A DNA stretch of 36,597 nucleotides from Bacteroidia bacterium (GTDB lineage: Bacteria > Bacteroidota > Bacteroidia > B-17B0 > Aurantibacillaceae): contig JALHRL010000028.1 of assembly GCA_022841465.1 (NCBI GenBank), positions 1 to 36,597 of the forward strand. Direction: 5' to 3'. Below, in pieces: positions 1-8,906 of the stretch. Within the stretch, counting starts at the first letter, position 1; every line of letters starts with the position of its first letter. The position numbers and the translations under genes were made by a program. A model generated the notes under the pieces. That model was not told the DNA's origin, made no database searches, and saw nothing but the letters and a program-made list of their open reading frames with translations.

Positions 1-18
1 CGTGTGCTCTTCCGATCT
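1..18. other. Illumina adapter remnant at contig end
   Basis: The first 18 bases (CGTGTGCTCTTCCGATCT) are identical to the 3' end of the standard Illumina TruSeq read-2 adapter as I remember it. Genomic sequence starts at position 19, where the uvrB reading frame becomes recognisable. These bases are therefore not biological and should be trimmed. The identity is by memory of the adapter, not by a search. Confidence 0.93.
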
Positions 19-1485
19 CTGACGTAATATTTCAATTCGGTCTAAGGTATCTACATCAGAATGTATATAACGGCAGCGCACATTTAATTTCGTTAAATAT
101 TTACTTAATTCCTCTGCCATACGTTTGGTTAAAGTAGTTACCAAAATACGCTCGTCTTTTTCAACCACCTTGTGTATCTCGCCTAACAAATCATCTACCT
201 GGTTTGTACAGGGCCTAACCTCAATTAATGGGTCAAGTACACCGGTAGGGCGAATAAGTTGTTCTACCACAATACCAACTGCTTGTTCTAATTCGTAATC
301 AGAAGGTGTAGCGCTAATGTAAATTATTTGATTAATAATTGTAGTAAATTCTTCAAATTTTAAAGGTCTGTTATCAATTGCAGATGGTAAACGAAATCCG
401 TACTCAACTAAATTTACTTTTCTACTAAAATCTCCTCCATACATGGCGCGTATTTGTGGAATGGTAACATGACTTTCATCTACCATCATTAAAAAATCTC
501 TCGGAAAATAATCTAATAAACAAAAAGGCCGGCTGCCGGGAGGTCTGCCATCAAAATAACGCGAGTAATTTTCAATGCCACTGCAATAACCCAGTTCGCG
601 CAGCATTTCCAAATCGTAATTAACACGTTCTTCTAATCTTTTTGCTTCTAAGGTTTTGCCTTGTTTATTAAAAAAATCAACCTGCTTTACCATATCTTCC
701 TGAATTTGAAAAAGGGCTTTTTCCATAGTATCAGGTGCGGTAACAAATAAATTGGCCGGATAAATAGAGAACGTGGTAAACTTATTTATTACAAAATTGT
801 TTGCAGAATCAAAAGTTTCAATACTTTCTATTTCATCACCAAAAAAAGAAATGCGAACGCAGTAATCTGCATAAGGTAAATTAATATCAACTGTATCACC
901 TTTTACTCTAAAATTTCCGCGTAAAAACTCACCGGTAGTTCGTGAATACAATGCACTCACCAACATGTGTAAAAATTTATTGCGCGAAATGGTTTGTCCG
1001 GTTTGTATATAGGTGATGTTCTTTTTAAAATCGCTGGGGTTGCCTATACCGTAAATGCAACTAACAGAACTCACAACAATAACATCTCTTCTACCGGAAA
1101 GTAAGGCAGAGGTAGCGCTTAGGCGAAGTTTTTCAATTTCTTCGTTAATAGATAAATCTTTTTCTATATAGGTTCCGGTAGTAGGTAAGTAGGCTTCGGG
1201 TTGATAGTAATCGTAATAACTTACAAAGTATTCAACGGAATTATTTGGAAAGAATTGTTTGAATTCACTGTATAATTGAGCAGCTAATGTTTTATTATGG
1301 CTTAAAATTAATGTTGGTTTTTGTACATTTTGAATAACATTAGCAGCAGTAAATGTTTTACCCGAACCTGTAACGCCCAATAATACCTGATGTTTTTGCC
1401 CATTTAATAAACCTTCTGTTAACTGTCTAATTGCTTCAGGTTGGTCGCCCGTTGGTGAAAACTCAGATATTAACTCAAAATCCAT
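19..1485 (-). CDS. uvrB: UvrABC system protein B, C-terminal part missing
   Basis: DNA-damage recognition helicase of nucleotide excision repair: it is loaded by UvrA, verifies the lesion and recruits UvrC. Translating the minus strand from the ATG at 1485 gives 489 codons beginning MDFELISEFSPTGDQPEAI. Visible are Walker A GVTGSGKT near residue 38, the beta-hairpin region with YYDYYQPEAY near residue 95, and Walker B DESH (MMVDESHVTIPQ) near residue 335. The frame ends at SDVDTLDRIEILRQ, inside the C-terminal helicase domain, where the adapter begins. Full UvrB is about 670 residues, so roughly the last 180, including helicase motif VI and the UvrC-binding domain, are absent because of the contig edge, not because of mutation. 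It follows clpB on the same strand after a 188-base gap containing a strong hairpin. Confidence 0.96.
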
Positions 1486-1621
1486 TGAGTAAAGTTAGGT
1501 ATTTTTTGCTAGTAGTTAGTATTATGGAGGTTTAATAAATGCCGTTATTGTATTAAAACAGAAACAATTTATATCCTAAATTTAAATTAATTTATTACTT
1601 CACAATTAGATAAATACACTA

Positions 1622-1662
1622 GAAAGAATGAATGGGTAATTGCATTACCCATTCATTCTTTC
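1622..1662 (-). terminator. Perfect 19-bp hairpin downstream of clpB
   Basis: Bases 1622-1640 and 1644-1662 are exact reverse complements (19 bp) with a three-base loop. The hairpin begins 11 bases beyond the clpB stop codon and lies before uvrB, which is where a clpB terminator would sit. On the minus strand it is followed by mixed sequence rather than a clean T run, so it may be a factor-assisted terminator or a 3' stabilising stem. The pairing is directly seen; the function is inferred. Confidence 0.55.
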
Positions 1663-1673
1663 AAAAATTTATT

Positions 1674-4271
1674 TTACTTATTCCTAAAAACAAATTTATT
1701 CTCAAACATGTCAATTACAATTTCCTTATCCTTATCAATTTTTCCGGCAAGTAATTGTTTGCTTAACTCGTTTAAAACTTGTTTTTGCATTACGCGCTTT
1801 ACAGGCCTTGCACCAAACTGAGGGTCAAACCCTAATTGCGCCAGCCAATCCATGGCCTCTTCTGTTGCGCTTATTTTAACATGTTGTTCCGCTAATCTTT
1901 TGGCAACTTGTTCAAATTGTATTCTAACAATATCGCGAACGTGTTCTCTGCTTAACGGTTCAAACATTATTATTTCATCTATTCGGTTCAAAAATTCAGG
2001 CCTTATTGTTTTCTTCAACAAATCAAACACTTGTGCTTTTGTTTTAGTCATCACTTCATCTTTGTTCAACTCCGTCATGTCTTCAAAGTTTTCCTGAATA
2101 ATGTGAGAGCCCATGTTGCTGGTCATAATAATAATGGTGTTTTTAAAATTCACTACACGTCCCTTACTGTCGGTTAGCCTACCATCATCTAAAACCTGCA
2201 ACAGTATATTAAATACATCCGGATGCGCTTTTTCTATTTCATCTAACAACACCACTGAGTATGGTCTTCTGCGTACAGCTTCTGTTAATTGTCCGCCTTC
2301 ATCATATCCTACATATCCCGGAGGCGCTCCAATTAAACGGCTTACGGTGTGTCTTTCCTGAAATTCACTCATGTCAATTCTGGTCATTGAGTTTTCGTTG
2401 TTAAATAAAAACTCCGCCAGTGCTTTAGCTAATTCTGTTTTACCTACACCGGTAGTTCCCAAAAATATAAACGAACCAATTGGTTTTCTGCTATCTTGCA
2501 ACCCGGCTCTGCTTCTTCTTACAGCATCGGCAATGCTTTCTATAGCATCGTGCTGACCAACCACACGTTTGTGTAATTCGTCTTCTAAAAGTAAAAGTTT
2601 TTCTCTTTCACTTTGTAGCATTCGGTTTACCGGAATTCCGGTCCACGCACTAATAACTGCGGCAATATCTTCACTGTCTACTTCTTCTTTAACTAATTGC
2701 GAACCGCTTGCTTTAGCTTCGCTTAATTTTTTCTCTACTTCTTCTAATTTAGCTTCTGCTTCTTTTATTTTACCGTAACGTATTTCAGCAACTTTACCGT
2801 AATCGCCTTGTTTTTCAAAATTTGTAGCTTGTATTTTTAAATCCTCAATTTGCAGTTTAATTTTTTGCACGCCTTCAATCACTTCTTTTTCACCTTGCCA
2901 TTTTGCACGTAAGGCGCTGCGTTTATCTTGGTATTCTGCAATTTCTTTGTTTAAAGCTTCCACCTTTTTATTTTCGTTTTCACGTTTCATGGCTTCACGC
3001 TCAATTTCTAATTGCATAATTTTACGCTCTACTTCATCTAACTCAATAGGCATTGAATTTATCTGCATACGCAATTTACTTGCTGCTTCATCCATTAAAT
3101 CTATGGCTTTATCCGGTAAAAAACGATCGTTAATGTAACGTTGACTTAACTCTACCGCTGCAATAATTGCTTCGTCTTTTATACGAACTTTATGATGTGT
3201 TTCGTATTTTTCTTTAATACCGCGTAAAATAGAAATTGCATCTTCACCGCTAGGCTCTTCTACCATTACTTTCTGAAAACGGCGCTCTAAGGCTTTGTCT
3301 TTCTCAAAATATTTTTGAAATTCAGCTAAAGTAGTTGCACCAATTGCTCTTAATTCGCCACGCGCCAAAGCGGGTTTTAAAATATTTGCAGCATCCATGG
3401 CTCCTTCACCGCCACCGCCTGCACCAACTAAAGTATGTATTTCATCAATAAATAAAATAATATCTCCATCACTGGTAGTAACTTCTTTTACCACCGATTT
3501 TAAACGTTCTTCAAATTCGCCTTTGTATTTTGCACCTGCAATAAGCGCACCCATATCTAAAGAGAATACTTGTTTGTTTTTTAAATTTTCAGGAACATCA
3601 CCGGCAATAATTCTGTGCGCTAAACCTTCTGCAATAGCAGTTTTACCAACGCCGGGTTCACCTACCAAAATAGGATTATTTTTACTACGACGTGATAAAA
3701 TTTGCAACACACGGCGTATTTCTTCATCGCGCCCAATAACCGGATCTAACTTACCTTTTTGTGCTTGTTGGTTTAAGTTAATGGCATATTTATTTAAGGC
3801 GTTGTAAGTGTCTTCTTGCGTTTGGCTGGTTACTCTGTTTCCTTTTCTTAAATCGGTAATGGCAGCTTTAAGATTTTTTTCTGTTAGGCCTTGGTCTTTC
3901 ATTAAGTTTGCAACCGAATCGTTTCCGCTAACTAAGCCCAATAATAAATGTTCTATTGAAACATATTCATCTTTAAATTCTGTAATACTTGCTTTAGCTT
4001 TAACTATTGCTTGGTTAGCAGCATTAGACAAATAGGCTTGTCCACCCGAAACTTTTGGATAGGAATTTAAAATGGATTCAACTGTTTTTTCAAAAACAGA
4101 AGGGTTGATATTTAATTTTTTAAGAATAAAAGGAGTAACATTTTCATCTACTTCCATAATACTCTTTAAAATATGTCCGGTTTCAATTGCTTGATGCCCA
4201 TTTAACGTAGCTAATTGCATTGCTTGTTGAACAGCTTCTTGCGATTTAATTGTAAAATTATTTAAGTTCAT
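1674..4271 (-). CDS. clpB: ATP-dependent chaperone ClpB (protein disaggregase)
   Basis: Hexameric AAA+ disaggregase of the cytoplasm, which with DnaK extracts polypeptides from aggregates after heat stress. The 865 residues match the usual ClpB length. The order is: N-domain (about 1-150), first AAA+ module with Walker A GEPGVGKT at 204-211 and Walker B LFIDEIHT, a coiled-coil middle domain (about 405-530) characteristic of ClpB rather than ClpA/ClpC, and a second AAA+ module with Walker A GTTGVGKT starting at 605 and VLLDEIEKAHPDVF. The second Walker A has Thr where many ClpBs have Pro (GPTGVGKT). The lysine and threonine needed for ATP are intact, and I believe this variant is common in Bacteroidota. 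The start is the ATG at 4271. A hairpin at 1622-1662 lies just downstream. Confidence 0.98.
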   Translation of the reverse strand: MNLNNFTIKSQEAVQQAMQLATLNGHQAIETGHILKSIMEVDENVTPFILKKLNINPSVFEKTVESILNSYPKVSGGQAYLSNAANQAIVKAKASITEFKDEYVSIEHLLLGLVSGNDSVANLMKDQGLTEKNLKAAITDLRKGNRVTSQTQEDTYNALNKYAINLNQQAQKGKLDPVIGRDEEIRRVLQILSRRSKNNPILVGEPGVGKTAIAEGLAHRIIAGDVPENLKNKQVFSLDMGALIAGAKYKGEFEERLKSVVKEVTTSDGDIILFIDEIHTLVGAGGGGEGAMDAANILKPALARGELRAIGATTLAEFQKYFEKDKALERRFQKVMVEEPSGEDAISILRGIKEKYETHHKVRIKDEAIIAAVELSQRYINDRFLPDKAIDLMDEAASKLRMQINSMPIELDEVERKIMQLEIEREAMKRENENKKVEALNKEIAEYQDKRSALRAKWQGEKEVIEGVQKIKLQIEDLKIQATNFEKQGDYGKVAEIRYGKIKEAEAKLEEVEKKLSEAKASGSQLVKEEVDSEDIAAVISAWTGIPVNRMLQSEREKLLLLEDELHKRVVGQHDAIESIADAVRRSRAGLQDSRKPIGSFIFLGTTGVGKTELAKALAEFLFNNENSMTRIDMSEFQERHTVSRLIGAPPGYVGYDEGGQLTEAVRRRPYSVVLLDEIEKAHPDVFNILLQVLDDGRLTDSKGRVVNFKNTIIIMTSNMGSHIIQENFEDMTELNKDEVMTKTKAQVFDLLKKTIRPEFLNRIDEIIMFEPLSREHVRDIVRIQFEQVAKRLAEQHVKISATEEAMDWLAQLGFDPQFGARPVKRVMQKQVLNELSKQLLAGKIDKDKEIVIDMFENKFVFRNK

Positions 4272-4428
4272 AGTTTGCTTTTTAAATTCTGTATTTAAAG
4301 CATCAAATTATAAGCCCAAAAAGAAATACTGTAAATTAGTCGTGTTAAAACAAAAAAATAAGACGAATTGACTTGTGAAAAGTGAAAAAAGTGACGGATT
4401 GTCAACTTGCATAATACTGCAATATTTC

Positions 4429-5502
4429 TTAACTTATACTTTTGGTTATTTGCTTTACTATTTCAGGTAAATCCGATTTTTTGTAATCTTCTATTTCAAT
4501 ATGCAATTGAGGAATGTTTTTTATTTTTTTAAGACCTTTTTTGTATGAAGCATTAATTTTTTCTAGATAAGAAGTTTCAATTTTCTTTTCAAATCTTCTT
4601 CCTCGTTTTTTAATATTGCTGTGTAAGTTTTTGGTGTGGGTATTTATAACTACAACTAAATGAGGCGGAGTAAGTTCTTTATTAAGTGTTTTAAAAAGAA
4701 CATTAAATTGTTTTAACTCATTATCCTTTAAATTTATTTTAGCAAACCAAAGGCATTTGTAAAACGCATAGTCTGCTATAATTAATTTGTTGTTTTGGTT
4801 TATAGCTGTACTGATTTGTTGAAACCTGTTTAATAGAAAGGAAGTTTCTAAAGGATAGGCATATTGTTTTGGAGATTTATAAAACAAAGGAAGTAATGGA
4901 TTATCTTTATATTCTTCCGGTAAGTAAATTGCTTTTAGTTTTTTTGCAAGAGCAGAGGCTAAGGTACTTTTGCCGCTACCTATATTTCCTTCAATGCAAA
5001 TGATTTTGGTTTTTAGTTGAGTATATTTAGTAACCTTAAGTTTGTCTTTACAATTGGCTAATAACTGTTTGGTTGTTTTTTTAAGAATAGGATGTTTAAT
5101 TAAAGGGGCAATATCGTTTAGCGGAATTAAAACAAACTTTCGTAAATGCATTCTTGGATGAGGCAATTGTAATTTCTTGTTATTAATTAATGCTGAATTA
5201 TAGTAAACTATATCAATATCAATTGTTCTATCGGCATTTTTGGAATTGTTGCGTTTTCTGCCCAATTTTTTTTCTATCCCTAACAAAACAGAAATAAGCT
5301 TATCAGCACTTAAAACCGTTTGTAATTCTGCACACATATTTAAATAGGGTTTTGCAGAACCGGAATCCCACGGCTGGGTTTCGTAAACAGGAGAGGTTTT
5401 AAGCACCTTTCCAGCCTTTATATTAATTAAAGTTAAAGCCTTTTCAAGATAATCCAATCGATTACCTAAATTTCCGCCCAAACATAAAAAAACCCTGTTC
5501 AT
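4429..5502 (-). CDS. folK: Fusion: HPPK (FolK) + deoxynucleoside kinase
   Basis: A single 357-residue frame holds two enzymes. Residues 1-~160 are 6-hydroxymethyl-7,8-dihydropterin pyrophosphokinase of folate synthesis, with FLCLGGNLGNR at 5-15, DRTIDIDIVYY at 91-101 and LPHPRMHLRKFVLIPL at 113-128. Residues ~165-357 are a deoxynucleoside kinase of the dCK/dGK type, with P-loop GNIGSGKST at 172-180, an ADYAFYKCLWFAK segment in place of the usual DR(S/x) region, and a lid-like KKRGRRFEKKI. The second half would phosphorylate salvaged deoxynucleosides. The open frame runs 150 codons further upstream, but that extension is antisense to sppA, has no family similarity and would cover the divergent promoter region. 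I therefore use the ATG at 5502, where HPPK homology begins. The gene is divergent from sppA across 85 bases. Confidence 0.93.
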   Translation of the reverse strand: MNRVFLCLGGNLGNRLDYLEKALTLINIKAGKVLKTSPVYETQPWDSGSAKPYLNMCAELQTVLSADKLISVLLGIEKKLGRKRNNSKNADRTIDIDIVYYNSALINNKKLQLPHPRMHLRKFVLIPLNDIAPLIKHPILKKTTKQLLANCKDKLKVTKYTQLKTKIICIEGNIGSGKSTLASALAKKLKAIYLPEEYKDNPLLPLFYKSPKQYAYPLETSFLLNRFQQISTAINQNNKLIIADYAFYKCLWFAKINLKDNELKQFNVLFKTLNKELTPPHLVVVINTHTKNLHSNIKKRGRRFEKKIETSYLEKINASYKKGLKKIKNIPQLHIEIEDYKKSDLPEIVKQITKSIS

Positions 5503-5513
5503 ACCAATTAAAG

Positions 5514-5542
5514 TTTGAATGTACTTAAAGGCTTTAAATTTG
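5514..5542 (+). promoter_or_regulatory. Candidate Bacteroidota promoter for sppA
   Basis: TTTG at 5514-5517 and TAAATTTG at 5535-5542 are separated by 17 bases. They match the -33 (TTTG) and -7 (TAnnTTTG) elements known for the Bacteroidota primary sigma factor. This would start transcription near 5548, giving a leader of about 40 bases before sppA. It rests on motif matching only, and the background is AT-rich. Confidence 0.45.
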
Positions 5543-5587
5543 CTAAAGAAATTATTAAAAAAGTATAACCAATAATCATTAAATAAC

Positions 5588-7363
5588 ATGAAACAATTTT
5601 TTGGAGCCTTTTTTGGTTCAGTAGTAGGAATAGTAATTGCAAGTATTATAGCTGCACTTATCATTGTAGCCGGTGTAACCGCTAGTTTTTCAGATGCTTT
5701 TAAAAAGGATGAAAAAGCATTTAAATCTAAAGGAACATCAGTTTTAGAATTGGTGTTTGACAGTGAAATTATTGACAGAGAAAAGAAAAACCCTTTTGAG
5801 GAACTTGATTTAGGTGATTTTGGTGGAGAAAAAGGAATGGGTTTAAACACCATTTTAAATAATCTGGAAAAAGCAAAAGAAGACACGGCTATAAAAGGTT
5901 TGTTTTTAAATTTTAAAGGTTTTATGGCCGGTAAATCTGCTTTAATGGACATTAGGCAAGGTTTGGTTGATTTTAAAAAATCTGGAAAATTTGTTTATGC
6001 CTATTCTGAAGGGTATTCGCAAAGTGCTTATTACTTGGCTTCAGCGGCCGATAAAATATTTTTAAATCCTCAAGGCGGTATGGAGTGGAAAGGCTTAAAT
6101 ATGAGCTTAATGTTTTATAAAAAGACATTAGAAAAATTAGGCATAGATGTTCAAATTTATCGCCATGGTAAATTTAAAAGTGCTATTGAGCCATTTATTT
6201 TAGATAAAATGAGCGATGCTAATCGTTTACAAGCAGAAACTTTTTTAAACAGTATTTGGAACAATATGTTAGTTGATATTTCTGAAAGTAGAAAAATAAG
6301 TATTGATGAATTAAATGCAATGGCAAATACATTGGCTATTAACTTTCCGGAGGATGCTTTATCTAACAAGTTGGTGGATGATTTGAAGTATGAAGACGAA
6401 GTAATGAGTGAATTAAAAAAGAAGCTTAAATTAAAAGAAAAAGATAAAATAAATTTTGTTTCGCATGCAAAATATGCCAAAGCAAAAGATAAGAAGAAAG
6501 AGAAAACAGAAGATAAAATAGCTGTGATTTATGCAATTGGACAAATAAACAGCGGAGAAGGGGATGATGAGGAAATTGGAAGCGAAACCATTGCACAAGC
6601 TATAAAAGATGCTCGTTTAAATGATAAAGTGAAAGCAATAGTATTACGTGTAAATTCGCCTGGTGGCAGTGCATTGGCAAGTGAAATTATATGGAGAGAA
6701 GCAGTTTTAGCTAAAAAAACGAAGCCATTTATAGTTAGTATGGGCGATGTTGCTGCAAGCGGTGGGTATTATATTAGCTGTGCTGCCGATAAAATATTTG
6801 CACAACCTAATACCATTACCGGATCTATTGGAGTGTTTGGTATGGTGCCTAATTTTAAAAGTGCTTTTGAAGATAAATTAGGCATTACCATTGATACTGT
6901 AAACACAAATAAATATAGTGATGTAATGACAACTATGCGCGGAGCAACGCCAACAGAATCTGTTTACATTCAAAAAAGTGTTGAAAAAATATACGATGTG
7001 TTTATTGGAAGAGTTGCCGATGGCAGAAAAATGAGTAAGGAGCAAGTAGATAGTATTGGGCAAGGAAGAGTGTGGAGTGGAAGCGATGCTTTAAAAATTA
7101 ACCTTGTAGATGAGTTAGGTAGTTTAAATGATGCTATTGCATTTGCTGCAAAAAAGGCAAATTTGAAAAACTATAAATTAATGGATTTACCAAAACAAAA
7201 GAATCCGTTTGAAGACATATTTAGTAAAATTGAGACAGAAACGGAAGCAAAAATGGTAAAAAAATCAATGGGTGAATATTACGGATATTGGAAACATGTA
7301 AAATCGTTAATGAATAACAAAGGCGTTTACGCAAGGGTACCTTACGATTTTATTATTCAGTAA
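5588..7363 (+). CDS. sppA: Signal peptide peptidase SppA, long (67K) type
   Basis: Membrane-anchored serine protease (family S49) that degrades cleaved signal peptides. The 591-residue protein has an N-terminal transmembrane helix at about 5-33 followed by tandem S49 domains, as in the long E. coli form. The catalytic lysine is K197 in GKFKSAIEPF of the first domain. The serine is S391 in MGDVAASGGYYIS of the second domain, followed by the conserved TITGSIGVFG segment, so the Ser-Lys dyad split over two domains is intact. A lysine-rich linker occupies about residues 270-310. The start is the ATG at 5588. It is divergent from the folK fusion, has a candidate promoter at 5514-5542 and ends at a strong intrinsic terminator (7384-7413). 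Confidence 0.97.
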   Translation: MKQFFGAFFGSVVGIVIASIIAALIIVAGVTASFSDAFKKDEKAFKSKGTSVLELVFDSEIIDREKKNPFEELDLGDFGGEKGMGLNTILNNLEKAKEDTAIKGLFLNFKGFMAGKSALMDIRQGLVDFKKSGKFVYAYSEGYSQSAYYLASAADKIFLNPQGGMEWKGLNMSLMFYKKTLEKLGIDVQIYRHGKFKSAIEPFILDKMSDANRLQAETFLNSIWNNMLVDISESRKISIDELNAMANTLAINFPEDALSNKLVDDLKYEDEVMSELKKKLKLKEKDKINFVSHAKYAKAKDKKKEKTEDKIAVIYAIGQINSGEGDDEEIGSETIAQAIKDARLNDKVKAIVLRVNSPGGSALASEIIWREAVLAKKTKPFIVSMGDVAASGGYYISCAADKIFAQPNTITGSIGVFGMVPNFKSAFEDKLGITIDTVNTNKYSDVMTTMRGATPTESVYIQKSVEKIYDVFIGRVADGRKMSKEQVDSIGQGRVWSGSDALKINLVDELGSLNDAIAFAAKKANLKNYKLMDLPKQKNPFEDIFSKIETETEAKMVKKSMGEYYGYWKHVKSLMNNKGVYARVPYDFIIQ

Positions 7364-7383
7364 AAGAAAAAGAATTTAAATTG

Positions 7384-7413
7384 AAAGCGTACAAGAAATT
7401 GTGCGCTTTTTTT
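7384..7413 (+). terminator. Intrinsic terminator of sppA
   Basis: A ten-base-pair stem (7384-7393 with 7400-7409, one G-T pair) and a six-base loop end in a run of seven T (7407-7413) on the plus strand. It starts 20 bases after the sppA stop. On the minus strand there is no T run after the stem, so mgtE is served poorly if at all. Confidence 0.85.
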
Positions 7414-7419
7414 ATGAAA

Positions 7420-8772
7420 TTAAAACACTCCGTAAAGTAAGCGGCCCACTAAAAAGTAAATAGAAATACCAATAATATCATTTAGTGTAGTTACAAAAGG
7501 TCCGGTTGCTAGGGCAGGATTAATTTTAAACTTATTCATGGTTAGTGGTACAAATGTTCCTAAAAACGACGCACATAAAATAACGGTAAATAAGGCTAAG
7601 CTAACAGTAGCAGAAAGTTTCCAATCTTCAATAACATAAGCGTAAGCCATAATTAAAACAGAACAAATTATACCATTAACAAACCCAACACCTAATTCTT
7701 TAATTAATTTTGGCGCAATTCTGTCGTTAATAATTGTATTATTTGCCAAAGCTTGTACAATAATAGCGCTACTTTGTACACCCACATTTCCGCCCATAGC
7801 CCCAATTAACGGAATAAAGAAAGCCATTTCAGGATGAATTTTTATTTGTTCTTCGTAAGTACCAATAATTCTGGAACCCAAAATACCACCACACATTCCA
7901 ACTAATAGCCAAGGTATACGTGCACGTGATAATCGCCAAAGTTTATCGTTACTATCTACGTCATCAGAAATACCACTCATTCGCTGAATGTTTTCTTCTG
8001 CCGCTTCTTTAATAACATCAACCACATCATCAATGGTAATTCTTCCAATTAATCTTCCTAACTGATCTACTACGGGTAAAACTACTAAATCATAACGCTG
8101 CATTATTTCTGCAACATCTTCGGTACTGGTATTTGTTTTTACAAATTGAACATCAGCATCGTAAATTTCTTCAACGCGTGCTAATGGATGCGATACTATT
8201 AATTTCTTTAGCGATAGCATTCCAATAAGTTTCTGGTTATCGTCAACTACATAAACAGCATACATTACATCTACGTTATCTGTTTGTCGGCGAATTTCAT
8301 CAATACAAGCTGTAACCGTTTCAAAAGAATAAACACTCACCAATTCCTTTGCCATTAAGGAACCCGCCGTGCCTTCTTCATAATTTATTAATTCGGCAAT
8401 GTCGCTGGCTTGTTCAATATCTTCAATTTGCGATAATACTTCATCCTGTATGTTTTCAGGTAATTCGGCAATTAAATCGGCAGCGTCATCGCTATCCATA
8501 TTATCTAACTGCTCGGCAATTTCTTTGGTACTAAAGGTTGCTAATAAATCTTCTCGTTTTTCTTCATCCAGCTCCAATAAAACCTGTGGAGCGGTTTCGT
8601 CATCCAGTAATTCGTATAAATAAGCAGCTTCCGAGTCTTTTAAGCGATTTAAAATTTGGGCAATATCAGCAGGATACAACTCATTAAGTTGTTCTTTAAT
8701 AGAATCTATTTTTTTTAATTCAATTAATTCTCTTAACTCATCAATGTATGTTCCACTTAATTCAAATTGCAT
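7420..8772 (-). CDS. mgtE: Magnesium transporter MgtE
   Basis: Inner-membrane Mg2+ channel gated by cytoplasmic Mg2+. The 450-residue protein shows the MgtE order: an acidic helical N-domain (about 1-125, with DDAADLIAELP), a pair of CBS domains (about 130-245), then five membrane helices. The signature PLIGAMGGNVGVQSS lies in the membrane part, and TTLNDIIGI near the end carries the conserved pore-region Asp. The frame also opens at a TTG five codons upstream (8787), but I choose the ATG at 8772 because MQFELSG matches the family start. In addition a TAnnTTTG-like box (TACTTTTG, minus strand 8792-8785) would overlap that TTG. The gene converges on sppA. Confidence 0.96.
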   Translation of the reverse strand: MQFELSGTYIDELRELIELKKIDSIKEQLNELYPADIAQILNRLKDSEAAYLYELLDDETAPQVLLELDEEKREDLLATFSTKEIAEQLDNMDSDDAADLIAELPENIQDEVLSQIEDIEQASDIAELINYEEGTAGSLMAKELVSVYSFETVTACIDEIRRQTDNVDVMYAVYVVDDNQKLIGMLSLKKLIVSHPLARVEEIYDADVQFVKTNTSTEDVAEIMQRYDLVVLPVVDQLGRLIGRITIDDVVDVIKEAAEENIQRMSGISDDVDSNDKLWRLSRARIPWLLVGMCGGILGSRIIGTYEEQIKIHPEMAFFIPLIGAMGGNVGVQSSAIIVQALANNTIINDRIAPKLIKELGVGFVNGIICSVLIMAYAYVIEDWKLSATVSLALFTVILCASFLGTFVPLTMNKFKINPALATGPFVTTLNDIIGISIYFLVGRLLYGVF

Positions 8773-8860
8773 AACAAATTCAGGCAAAAGTAATGAATAT
8801 TAAGTTAAAAAATGGCACATAAAAATTGAAAGGCAAAGTGTTAACGAAAATGTAATGAAA

Positions 8861-8885
8861 CAAAAAAGGAGGCCAAAAGCCTCCT
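8861..8885 (-). terminator. Intrinsic terminator of the permease operon
   Basis: On the minus strand AGGAGGC (8885-8879) pairs with GCCTCCT (8873-8867) across a five-base loop. The stem is followed by six T (8867-8862 including the last stem base). It lies 21 bases after the permease stop codon and before mgtE, so it separates the two transcription units. Confidence 0.9.
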
Positions 8886-8906
8886 GTGAAAATGTACAGT
8901 TAATTT

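Noticed and set aside
3397-3807. A 136-codon plus-strand frame inside clpB
   Set aside because: It lies entirely antisense to a highly conserved AAA+ region; the proline/serine-rich product is what the reverse complement of clpB codons would give.
4380-4428. Possible weak terminator after the folK fusion (TGAC/GTCA stem followed by T-rich sequence on the minus strand)
   Set aside because: A four-base-pair stem is too short to support in AT-rich DNA.
5503-5952. A 150-codon upstream extension of the folK fusion frame
   Set aside because: It is antisense to sppA, shows no family similarity and would swallow the divergent promoter region. HPPK homology starts exactly at the internal ATG at 5502.
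8773-8787. TTG start giving mgtE five extra residues
   Set aside because: The ATG at 8772 gives the family-typical N-terminus, and a candidate -7 box overlaps the TTG.
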